DNA of 11,999 bases from Actinomycetota bacterium (GTDB lineage: Bacteria; Actinomycetota; Actinomycetes; S36-B12; UBA5976). Location: positions 1 to 11,999 of the forward strand of contig RFTO01000021.1 of assembly GCA_009923375.1 (NCBI GenBank). Direction: 5' to 3'. The notes beneath the pieces are model-generated. The model did not search any database. It was given only the letters and a program-made list of their open reading frames with translations, and was not told the origin of the DNA. The translations under genes and the position numbers were made by a program. Positions 5,088 through 11,421 of the stretch are shown one piece after another (the first letter of the stretch is position 1; the number at the start of each line of letters is the position of its first letter).

Positions 5088-6533
5088 TTACTTTAAGACG
5101 GCTAGCATCACCGCGCGCGCCACGGGTGCGGCAAGTTTGTTACCGCTAATCTCCGCCGCGCCGCCGCCATTTTCGATGACCACTGACACCGCGACCTGAG
5201 GATTATCGGCTGGCGCAATCCCGACGAACCATGCATGAGGCTTTACTCCTGGCTTGGTCTGCGCGGTCCCTGTTTTACCCGCCACCTTCACGCCTTTGAT
5301 GCGGGCATTGCCGCCGGTGCCTCGCGCCACAACATCCACCATCATCGATCGCAGTGTGCGCGCGCTTGCCACAGTCATGGCTCGGCTCCGAACGGCAGGC
5401 TGAGTCTCTTGGAGGACGGACAGGTCTGGTGCGAGCACTCGATCGATGAGGTGCGGGTACATGACGACACCATCGTTAGCAATGCCCGCGCCCACCAACG
5501 CCATCTGCAGTGCAGTGGCTTGAACATCAAATTGCCCGATGGCACTAAGCGCGGTCTGCGCTCCATCCGCGCGCGCCGGGTAACGGCTCGTGGCGCTTGT
5601 CATTGGCACCTGGAAGAAGGAATCGAATCCGAATGCCCGCGCTTGGGCGCGCAATGCATCGGCACCGACGAGATTTCCAAGGTAGGCGAACGCGGTGTTA
5701 CAGGAGACTGCCAGCGCCTGGGCCAACGTGAGCGTCTTCGTCTGCGCACACGCTCCCCGTTGCCAGTTGTGCAGATATCTCGTTGAGCCAGGCAAGCGGT
5801 AGGCAGCTGGCCCCGGGAGTTGGGTGTCTGCACGCACATCCCCCGTTGCCAAGGCGGCCGCTGCGGTGATCAACTTGAATGTGCTGCCAGGCGGGTAAGA
5901 GCGCGCTAATGGCCTATTGAGCATCGGGTCAGAAGGATCAGCGAGCTGCGCTCGATAGTAAGTCTGCACCTGCCGCGCATTGTGAACTGCGAGCAAGTTT
6001 GGGTCGTACGACGGCGACGACACCAAAGCCAGGATCCGGCCGGTGCTCGGCTCGATTGCGACGACTGCACCGGTACGCCCGCGCAGTGCTTTCCATGCGG
6101 CAGCCTGGGCTTTGGGGTTGATCGCCAACACAAGCGTGGCCCCACGTGGCGCTCGCCCGGCGAGTAATTGCGTGATGCGGTCGGTGAGCAGTTGGTCATC
6201 ACTGCCGGACAACAAAGCATTGGCCGACCGCTCGATGCCGGTGGCGCCGTAAACATGGGAGTAGAAGCCCGTTACGGCTGCGTATTGCGGGCCATTGGAG
6301 TATTGCCGGAGGTACGCAAGGACATCAGCAGTCGTCAAACTTGTTGCGATGGCGCTGCTGGCCACCACGATTTGCCCGCGCTCGCGGGAATACTCGCGCA
6401 GAAGATTCCGCTGGTTACCTGGTTGTTGTGTGACTGCGGAAGGGTTGATCACTTGTAGGTAGGAGACGTTGAGAGCCAGTGCCGCGAACATCACCACCAT
6501 GGCTGTCGCAATTCGGCGGATCTGCCGGGTCAC
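5088..6533 (-). CDS. pbpA: Class B penicillin-binding protein PbpA
   Basis: A 481-aa monofunctional transpeptidase that cross-links peptidoglycan, working with the RodA glycosyltransferase. A single N-terminal TM helix (about 9-28) is followed by a dimerisation/pedestal region with NQRNLLREYSRERGQIV (40-56). The transpeptidase domain shows all three active-site motifs: STFK (S217 nucleophile, K220), SCN (277-279) and KTGTAQ (420-425). Length and motifs match mycobacterial PbpA (about 490 aa). The start is a GTG at 6533 whose codon overlaps the rodA stop (GTGA). A weak GGTGG lies upstream, so translation is probably coupled to rodA. No PASTA domain is present, which separates it from FtsI-type enzymes that carry them. 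In M. tuberculosis PbpA is a PknB target; the same may hold here. Confidence 0.95.
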   Translation of the reverse strand: MTRQIRRIATAMVVMFAALALNVSYLQVINPSAVTQQPGNQRNLLREYSRERGQIVVASSAIATSLTTADVLAYLRQYSNGPQYAAVTGFYSHVYGATGIERSANALLSGSDDQLLTDRITQLLAGRAPRGATLVLAINPKAQAAAWKALRGRTGAVVAIEPSTGRILALVSSPSYDPNLLAVHNARQVQTYYRAQLADPSDPMLNRPLARSYPPGSTFKLITAAAALATGDVRADTQLPGPAAYRLPGSTRYLHNWQRGACAQTKTLTLAQALAVSCNTAFAYLGNLVGADALRAQARAFGFDSFFQVPMTSATSRYPARADGAQTALSAIGQFDVQATALQMALVGAGIANDGVVMYPHLIDRVLAPDLSVLQETQPAVRSRAMTVASARTLRSMMVDVVARGTGGNARIKGVKVAGKTGTAQTKPGVKPHAWFVGIAPADNPQVAVSVVIENGGGAAEISGNKLAAPVARAVMLAVLK

Positions 6534-7966
6534 GAATCACCACCAACAATCGAGATCGCTTCCGTGGCGTCATTGGGGCTGGTGACGGGCACCGGCCCAG
6601 TGCTGAATACAGCTTGCTTGAAGGCTGCACGCGGCGCTCTAACGGAGTCGGAGAGGCGGATCAACATCCCCATGATGATCAGATTTGCCACCAATGAGGA
6701 GCCGCCGTAAGACATGAACGGCGTGGTGAGTCCGGTGAGTGGAATCAGGCGGGTGACTCCGCCGATGACAACGAAGGTCTGCAATGCAACCACCGTGGCG
6801 AAACTGATTCCTAGCAATGAGCCGAATGTATCGCGAGATTGTTGTGCGGCACGCAAGCCTCGCTGTGCCAAGACTGCATAGAGGAGTAAGCAGGCCAGAA
6901 AGCCGACCAGTCCAAGCTCCTCACTGATGCTGCTGAAGATGTAATCAGATTCGGCAAAGGGCACCAACGATGGATACCCCTGGCCGAGCCCCGTGCCGAA
7001 AAGTCCACCGTCGGCGATTCCGTACAACCCCAGCGCCACCTGCGAGGTGCCATCTCCGCGGAAAGGGTTGAGCCACAGCAGCACTCGCAGTTGTACATGT
7101 GCGAAGAGGACCCAGCCGATCAGTGAGCCCACGAGGAACAACGCCAACCCGATCAGCGGCCAGGAACGCTGTGCGGTGCTCGCATAGAGCAGCACCACGA
7201 ACAGGCCAAAGAACAACAGCGAGGTGCCAAGATCGCGTTGAAAGATGAGTACTCCAAGAGATGCCACCCACATCACGAGCAGTGGCGCGAAATCGCGCAG
7301 ACGCGGGACAGGAAGTCCTGCCACCGTGGAGCGAAGGAGGGCGAGGGCTCGGCCGTGACGGGTGAGATAAGCGGAGAAGCCGATAGGCAGGAGTACTTTC
7401 GCTGCTTCTGCGGGCTGTATGGACAAACCTCCGATACGCACCCACAAAGTGGCGCCACGGATAGTGTGGCCGATGCCGGGGACTAACGGTGAGAGCAGAA
7501 GAGCCAATCCGCAGAGTGTGATCAACCAAGGAAAGCGTTGAAGCCGTCGATAATCGCGTACGACGAGCAGGGTGGCGATGAATAGTGCTGCACCGACGAC
7601 CGCCCAAAGTGACTGCAGCGGAGCTCGGGCGACTGGAACCGGCTGGCCGCTGGTGATCGCCTGAACTTGCTCGGCAATATCAAGGCGATGGATTTCAACG
7701 AGCCCGATGCCGGCTAGAAGTAACGCCGCAGGCGCGATGAAAGGATCGGCAAAGCGGGCTCTCCTGCGGATTGCAACATGAATGAGCACGGCTGCTGCAA
7801 TAAACGCCAGCAGCAATCGAATACTCACTGCCTGAACATGGTTGACAGTGGACAGATCCACGACCACAAGCCCGCAACCGACGATGAACGCTGCGCAACT
7901 GAGGAGGAACAGCTCTTGGCGTCTCCATCTGTGGGCGACCCCACGATCGGCTAGCGGCTCGGACAC
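6530..7966 (-). CDS. rodA: SEDS peptidoglycan glycosyltransferase RodA
   Basis: A 478-aa polytopic membrane protein of the FtsW/RodA/SpoVE family that polymerises lipid II in the elongation complex. The hydrophobic pattern suggests about twelve TM helices. SEDS hallmarks are visible: FQRDLGTSLLFF with the catalytic aspartate (D245), ESDYIFSSISEELGLVG (about 339-355), and LTGLTTPFMSYGGSS (411-424) near the C-terminus. I name it RodA rather than FtsW because it is coupled to pbpA and sits in the rodA position of the actinobacterial cluster. The GTG at 7966 has GGGA 5 nt upstream and overlaps the pstP end by 16 nt. GTG codons at 7969 and 7993 are alternatives that add 1 or 9 residues. The 4-nt overlap with pbpA implies equal synthesis of the two enzyme halves. 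Confidence 0.94.
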   Translation of the reverse strand: MSEPLADRGVAHRWRRQELFLLSCAAFIVGCGLVVVDLSTVNHVQAVSIRLLLAFIAAAVLIHVAIRRRARFADPFIAPAALLLAGIGLVEIHRLDIAEQVQAITSGQPVPVARAPLQSLWAVVGAALFIATLLVVRDYRRLQRFPWLITLCGLALLLSPLVPGIGHTIRGATLWVRIGGLSIQPAEAAKVLLPIGFSAYLTRHGRALALLRSTVAGLPVPRLRDFAPLLVMWVASLGVLIFQRDLGTSLLFFGLFVVLLYASTAQRSWPLIGLALFLVGSLIGWVLFAHVQLRVLLWLNPFRGDGTSQVALGLYGIADGGLFGTGLGQGYPSLVPFAESDYIFSSISEELGLVGFLACLLLYAVLAQRGLRAAQQSRDTFGSLLGISFATVVALQTFVVIGGVTRLIPLTGLTTPFMSYGGSSLVANLIIMGMLIRLSDSVRAPRAAFKQAVFSTGPVPVTSPNDATEAISIVGGDS

Positions 7967-9147
7967 CACTGTCCCGTCTCGACAATCGTGCACGTGAGTG
8001 AGTTCACGATTCTTTGCGCATGGGACAGTGAGCTGGCATGAATCGTCGCTGCGACCTGCTCACGTTGGAAGGCAGGCAGTTGTAAATCGAGTATCTTCGA
8101 TGTTTCGACTATTTGGCTGAACTGCACGCCGAGCACGGGTTCTGACATCCCGCGCCCAATGACAACATGCCCATCGCGAGCGCCAACCCACCACTGCGAC
8201 CACACGACCAACATGATCACGGCGATGGTGGTGAGCATCCCGGCGAGGAAGACCAGCAGTGTGCGATAGCGGCGAACTGTCTTACGCCAAGCGGAGCGAT
8301 CGATCGTGACTTCTTGGTCAGGGTCAGCATGTGTCGGGAGAACGGACGTCGATGACTCGTGTGGCTCGACAGCCGCACCGACTAGCAAGGGATCAACATC
8401 GACACCGTTGGTCACGGCCACGACATCGGCGACGATGCATGTGACGTTGTCGTGCGCGCCGCCATCCAAAGCCAGCTCAATGAGAGCTGTCACAGCTGCA
8501 GTTGGATCAGGGGTGTCGCGGAGCACCTGCTCAAGTTCAGAGTCGCTTACCTCGCCGCTGAGTCCATCACTGCACACAAGCACGCGATCTCCCGCTTGGA
8601 TCTCACGGATGCTTACATCGGGGTGGGAGCCTTTATTGGCGCCAATCGCACGCAAGATCACTGAACGCTGTGGATGGGTTTTCACCTGAGCTGGTGTGAT
8701 GTCGCCGGCAGTGAGGAGTTGCTGCACGTAGGTGTGATCGATGGTTAGTTGCTCGAATGCCCGATCTCGCAGGAGGTAAGCGCGGCTATCGCCGATGTGA
8801 CCAACGACAAGGGTTTCGCCCGCCAACGCCAAACATGTCAATGTCGTGCCCATGCCATAGGACTCGGGGTCAGTTGTCACATGTGCCGCGATGTCGTCGG
8901 CGATTGCGTTGATGGCTGAATGCAGGTGCGCTGCCATGTCATCGGGCGAATGAGCAGGGTCGATCAAAGTCGCCATGTGCGTCACGGCCAGTTTGCTGGC
9001 AATCTCCCCGCACGCATGGCCACCGAGGCCGTCGGCAACCGCCAGGAGCACATCGCAGGCCATACCCGAATCCTCATTCGCCTGACGCACAAGCCCGACA
9101 TCGCTGCGCAACGAGTAATCAAAGCGGAAGGTAGGTTCGCGGCTCAT
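7951..9147 (-). CDS. pstP: PP2C-family Ser/Thr phosphatase PstP
   Basis: A 398-aa membrane phosphatase that reverses phosphorylation by PknB-type kinases and acts on wall-synthesis proteins. The cytoplasmic PPM/PP2C domain shows DVGLVRQANEDS (NED at 24-26), ADGLGGHACGE (D39), GMGTTL, HIGDSRAYLL (D120), CSDGLSGEVSD (D194) and HDNVTC (D233), the usual metal-binding set. A linker of about 55 residues leads to one TM helix at 296-319 and a short outer domain of about 79 residues. The outer domain has two cysteines (C386, C395) that could pair. It is shorter than mycobacterial PstP (about 510 aa), mainly outside the catalytic domain. The ATG at 9147 overlaps the fhaB stop (ATGA) and has GGTGGA upstream. 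A longer frame to 9273 lies inside fhaB and is rejected. Confidence 0.95.
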   Translation of the reverse strand: MSREPTFRFDYSLRSDVGLVRQANEDSGMACDVLLAVADGLGGHACGEIASKLAVTHMATLIDPAHSPDDMAAHLHSAINAIADDIAAHVTTDPESYGMGTTLTCLALAGETLVVGHIGDSRAYLLRDRAFEQLTIDHTYVQQLLTAGDITPAQVKTHPQRSVILRAIGANKGSHPDVSIREIQAGDRVLVCSDGLSGEVSDSELEQVLRDTPDPTAAVTALIELALDGGAHDNVTCIVADVVAVTNGVDVDPLLVGAAVEPHESSTSVLPTHADPDQEVTIDRSAWRKTVRRYRTLLVFLAGMLTTIAVIMLVVWSQWWVGARDGHVVIGRGMSEPVLGVQFSQIVETSKILDLQLPAFQREQVAATIHASSLSHAQRIVNSLTCTIVETGQWCPSR

Positions 9148-9605
9148 GCGTCCACCCGCATCGCGAGACGCCCCACCTTGAAGACGGTTCCGATTTTTAG
9201 CGGAGTCGTTGTTGCGACCCGACTCCGGTCTATCCACGTTCCATTTGTCGAGCCTAGGTCGCGCAGCACCCACATGTCATCGAGGCGGGTGACGATGCAG
9301 TGGTGATTGCTGACGTAATCATCATTTAGCACAAGGCTGCAGTCGGCCGCCCGGCCGAACAGAACATCCGGTCCGGTGAGTGTGATGACTGTGCCGGCTA
9401 GGGCACCGTCCAACACGGTGATGCGCCCCGGCACGCTGGCGCGTTTCTTTCGTTCGGCAGTTGCCACCTTCGCGTTCGAAGTGGTAGCACCGAGGGTGAC
9501 TGGTTTAACGAGATCGCGTTTCAGCATCACGATGATAAACGCGAGGAAGACCCAAAGGAGCGCGAGGAATCCGAACCGCATGAGGGTCAGGATGAGCGCA
9601 TTCAC
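9144..9605 (-). CDS. fhaB: Membrane-anchored FHA-domain protein FhaB (FipA-like)
   Basis: A 153-aa protein with an N-terminal TM helix (about 5-27, ILTLMRFGFLALLWVFLAFI) and a C-terminal FHA domain that binds phosphothreonine peptides. FHA hallmarks are LFGRAADCSLVLNDDYVSNH (82-101, with G84 and R85), H102 close behind the conserved serine, and LRDLGSTNGTWID (114-126). Mycobacterial FhaB/FipA links PknA/PknB signalling to division and wall proteins. The helix followed by a basic linker (ERKKR, 51-55) puts the FHA domain in the cytoplasm. The GTG at 9605 lies 13 nt after the fhaA stop with no clear Shine-Dalgarno. The N-terminal sequence matches the family, so the start is likely correct. The 3' end overlaps pstP by 4 nt. 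Confidence 0.93.
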   Translation of the reverse strand: MNALILTLMRFGFLALLWVFLAFIIVMLKRDLVKPVTLGATTSNAKVATAERKKRASVPGRITVLDGALAGTVITLTGPDVLFGRAADCSLVLNDDYVSNHHCIVTRLDDMWVLRDLGSTNGTWIDRSRVATTTPLKIGTVFKVGRLAMRVDA

Positions 9606-9618
9606 TGCGGCGGCTCGA

Positions 9619-10287
9619 TTACTGAATCCGCAGAGTGAGTGTGGTTGATCCCAACGTGATCCGAGCCCCGTCAGTTAATTCAACCTCTGCAATACGCGCT
9701 CCGTCAACGAATGTTCCATTTGTGGAGCCGAGGTCGCGCACTCGAATGGGAGTGGCGAGGATGATTTCGCAGTGAGCGCGGGATGCGCCGACGTCGTCGA
9801 TATGGATGTTGGCGTCTTTGCTCCGTCCAAGTTGGGTGACCGTCCGCACCAACGGAAATTCATCGCCATTGGCCAGAACGAGGCGCGGGGTCGCAGAAAC
9901 AGCGGGCGCTCCTGGGGCTTGCCGGGATGCACTGCGCACTCTGAACACGCCGAGATCGAGATCGGCATCCTCTGCAAACTCGATAGCGATCGGCCCGACC
10001 AACGTCAGCTGCTGGTTGCTGGCATGTTCCTTCACCAGTGACGCCAGCTCGGAGGCGAGGGTGGCGAAGTGGCCGGCTAGACGTTGGTGATCGGCAACCG
10101 ACAAGTCGATTTCAAAAGTGTTCGACGTGATGCTCCGGAATTCATCGAGTGTGACTGCGCTGTCGTCCACTTCTCGTTGCAGCGCGGCTGCGAGTTCCAC
10201 TGGTTGCACTTCAGCATTAAACGCTCGCGCGAATGCACCGCTCACCAGCGAATCGATTCGTGCCTCGAATGCTTCCAGGATGCTCAC
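9619..10287 (-). CDS. fhaA: FhaA: DUF3662 plus FHA domain phosphopeptide-binding protein
   Basis: A 222-aa cytoplasmic protein, first gene of the cell-wall operon. The N-terminal DUF3662 domain (about 1-105) begins MSILEAFEARIDSLVSGAF and contains QPVELAAALQRE, typical of FhaA. A short linker leads to a C-terminal FHA domain with QLGRSKDANIHIDD (152-165, G154, R155), SRAHCE (169-174) and DLGSTNGTFVDG (185-196), which should bind phosphothreonine. In mycobacteria FhaA binds phosphorylated MviN pseudokinase and affects lipid II export. M. tuberculosis FhaA is 527 aa because of a long proline-rich linker, so this is a compact form. I chose the GTG at 10287 because the protein then begins at the family start and a TAAACT hexamer sits 7 nt upstream, fitting a leaderless mRNA. 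A TTG at 10305 would lie upstream of that -10 element. Confidence 0.94.
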   Translation of the reverse strand: MSILEAFEARIDSLVSGAFARAFNAEVQPVELAAALQREVDDSAVTLDEFRSITSNTFEIDLSVADHQRLAGHFATLASELASLVKEHASNQQLTLVGPIAIEFAEDADLDLGVFRVRSASRQAPGAPAVSATPRLVLANGDEFPLVRTVTQLGRSKDANIHIDDVGASRAHCEIILATPIRVRDLGSTNGTFVDGARIAEVELTDGARITLGSTTLTLRIQ

Positions 10288-10294
10288 ACAGTGG

Positions 10295-10300
10295 AGTTTA
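10295..10300 (-). promoter_or_regulatory. Leaderless -10 for the fhaA-fhaB-pstP-rodA-pbpA-pknB operon
   Basis: On the minus strand TAAACT fits TAnnnT and ends 7 nt before the GTG start of fhaA, so transcription would begin at the start codon. No Shine-Dalgarno is present. No clear -35 is seen. The divergent tRNA-Leu gene lies 97 bp away. Confidence 0.5.
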
Positions 10301-10384
10301 CTCAAGTGTGGGCGTCTAGGACTGTCGCTAAGCCATGCAACCGCGCCCGCGTACTCGCGCTTTGCTAGCCTTAAGACGCTTCAC

Positions 10385-10468
10385 GCGCGGGTGGCGGAAT
10401 AGGTAGACGCGCTGGCTTCAGGTGCCAGTGCCCGCAAGGGTGTAGGGGTTCGACTCCCCTCTCGCGCA
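10385..10468 (+). tRNA. tRNA-Leu (anticodon CAG)
   Basis: An 84-nt class II tRNA. The acceptor stem GCGCGGG (10385-10391) pairs with CTCGCGC (10461-10467) with one G-U wobble; the discriminator is A. The anticodon stem CTGGC/GCCAG encloses loop TTCAGGT with anticodon CAG at 10419-10421, which reads CUG. The long variable arm (GCCCGCAAGGGTGT region) is typical of leucine tRNAs. The T arm is AGGGG-TTCGACT-CCCCT. CCA is not encoded. It diverges from fhaA, the same place as a tRNA-Leu gene in mycobacteria. A TAGCCT hexamer at 10366-10371 could be its -10 element. Confidence 0.97.
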
Positions 10469-10504
10469 CACAACTTGGCTAACTGATGGGGAACAAGCGG
10501 GCTG

Positions 10505-11056
10505 CTAAGCGAAGAGCTCCGCCGCAGCTGATATCCGCACGACGCGCCCTGGCAGGTCGTAGGAGTAGTAAGTCAGATTCGCGTCATTGATCACCATTTC
10601 AGCAGAAGCGCTCCACTGACCGTAGGAATCATCGCTCGTGGTGTGGGCGTCGTGAATGAGTGTGATGTCGTAAGCCCGCTCGTAGCCCGCGTGGATGGTG
10701 TTGCGTACGCAGTAATTCGTCTGCGCACCGCAGATGTAGAGGTGACCGCTGCCGAGGTCTTCGAGCAAGCTTTCCAAGGTCGTCTCTTCAAACGCACTTC
10801 TGAAGCTCTTATGCACGATCGGTTCACCAGGTGCGGGCTCCAACTCGGGGACGATGAGCCAGTTGTTGCTGTCTCGGAGCAGGTGCTCATCGTTATGTTG
10901 AATCCAGATCACCTGCACACCCGCACCGCGCGCCCGCTGCACAGCCAGCGCCATGTTCGCGACGCGTTCATCGCGTTGGTAAGCATCTGCAACCACCCCG
11001 ATTTGGACATCGATCACCAGCAGTGCGGAGTCGGCGTGATTCGTGGGTGTCGTCAT
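10505..11056 (-). CDS. Isochorismatase-family cysteine hydrolase
   Basis: A 183-aa cytoplasmic alpha/beta hydrolase of the isochorismatase-like superfamily, which includes nicotinamidases, N-carbamoyl hydrolases and many uncharacterised enzymes. The catalytic triad is visible: D16 in LLVIDVQ, K83 in VHKSFRSAFE, and nucleophile C116 in CGAQTNYCVRNT, with a cis-peptide-type GAQTNYC motif. The sequence around the active site does not tell me the substrate; the metal-binding DxHxxxH motif of nicotinamidases is not evident, so nicotinamidase is less likely. The ATG at 11056 overlaps the stop of the upstream regulator by 4 nt and has GAGGA 8 nt upstream. Pairing with a winged-helix regulator suggests induction by a small metabolite. 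No relation to the neighbouring tRNA or wall cluster is apparent. Confidence 0.9.
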   Translation of the reverse strand: MTTPTNHADSALLVIDVQIGVVADAYQRDERVANMALAVQRARGAGVQVIWIQHNDEHLLRDSNNWLIVPELEPAPGEPIVHKSFRSAFEETTLESLLEDLGSGHLYICGAQTNYCVRNTIHAGYERAYDITLIHDAHTTSDDSYGQWSASAEMVINDANLTYYSYDLPGRVVRISAAAELFA

Positions 11057-11343
11057 CGGAAGATCCTCAGCAGTTCGTCGATGGAATGCCCCGCCTCAAG
11101 TTGATGGCGGAACAACTGGTGTTTGTGGACGGTGTAGTGGTTGCGTCGGCCCTCTCGGGAACGCGTGAGGTAACCCGCTGCTTCGAGGTCGTTGATGATT
11201 GCGGTGGCGGCACGTTCAGTGACGCCGACTGCCGCTGCAATATCCCGCAGGCGTGCATCCGCATCTTGGCTGAGCAGGATCAAGACGTGCCCGTGGTTGG
11301 ACAAGAAGGTCCAGGTGCGGGCAGGCACGTTGTCGGCGGGCAT
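11053..11343 (-). CDS. Winged helix-turn-helix transcriptional regulator
   Basis: A 96-aa single-domain DNA-binding protein with MarR/ArsR-like winged-helix character. The N-terminus (RTWTFLSNHGHVLILLSQDA) forms the first helix. RLRDIAAAVGVTERAATAII (32-51) is the helix-turn-helix with the recognition helix, and YLTRSREGRRNHYTVH (58-73) is the beta wing. The C-terminus is a short helix (HSIDELLRIF). No ligand or metal site such as an ArsR CxC motif is visible. The ATG at 11343 lacks a Shine-Dalgarno; TATCGT lies 6 nt upstream, so the mRNA is probably leaderless. It overlaps the hydrolase gene by 4 nt and is divergent from sbtA across 78 bp, so it is the natural candidate to control both transcripts. 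Its exact subfamily is uncertain. Confidence 0.85.
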   Translation of the reverse strand: MPADNVPARTWTFLSNHGHVLILLSQDADARLRDIAAAVGVTERAATAIINDLEAAGYLTRSREGRRNHYTVHKHQLFRHQLEAGHSIDELLRIFR

Positions 11344-11349
11344 GGGCAG

Positions 11350-11355
11350 ACGATA
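11350..11355 (-). promoter_or_regulatory. Leaderless -10 for the regulator-hydrolase operon
   Basis: TATCGT on the minus strand (TAnnnT) ends 6 nt before the ATG at 11343. The -35 position for a 17-bp spacer (11373-11378) falls inside the first AATACCTGAA repeat and does not match a standard -35. Confidence 0.45.
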
Positions 11356-11371
11356 CCAAAAGGCAATGTCT

Positions 11372-11395
11372 AATACCTGAAAGCGAATACCTGAA
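11372..11395. repeat. Direct repeat AATACCTGAA in a divergent promoter region
   Basis: Two exact 10-bp copies, 11372-11381 and 11386-11395, separated by AGCG (14-bp period). One copy covers the predicted -35 position of the minus-strand promoter and the other that of the sbtA promoter. They are likely regulator-binding half-sites controlling both directions, though no binding protein is shown by the sequence. Confidence 0.6.
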
Positions 11396-11407
11396 CTACA
11401 CTTCTGC

Positions 11408-11413
11408 TATGCT
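11408..11413 (+). promoter_or_regulatory. Extended -10 for sbtA
   Basis: TGCTATGCT is an extended -10 (TGn plus TATGCT). It ends 8 nt before the ATG at 11422, giving a leaderless or nearly leaderless mRNA. No Shine-Dalgarno precedes the ATG. The corresponding -35 position (11385-11390) lies at the second AATACCTGAA copy. Confidence 0.55.
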
Positions 11414-11421
11414 CCCGACTT

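Noticed and set aside
6945..7607. 220-codon frame inside rodA on the same strand
   Set aside because: Out-of-frame shadow rich in Arg, Ser and Pro, with no domain; rodA in this region has intact SEDS motifs.
9148..9273. N-terminal extension of pstP by 42 residues
   Set aside because: It lies wholly inside fhaB, and the ATGA overlap start at 9147 begins at the family N-terminus.
10385..10504. tRNA-Leu as an integration site for a mobile element
   Set aside because: No duplicated tRNA 3' end, integrase or phage gene is visible, and the neighbouring order on the fhaA side is the conserved one.
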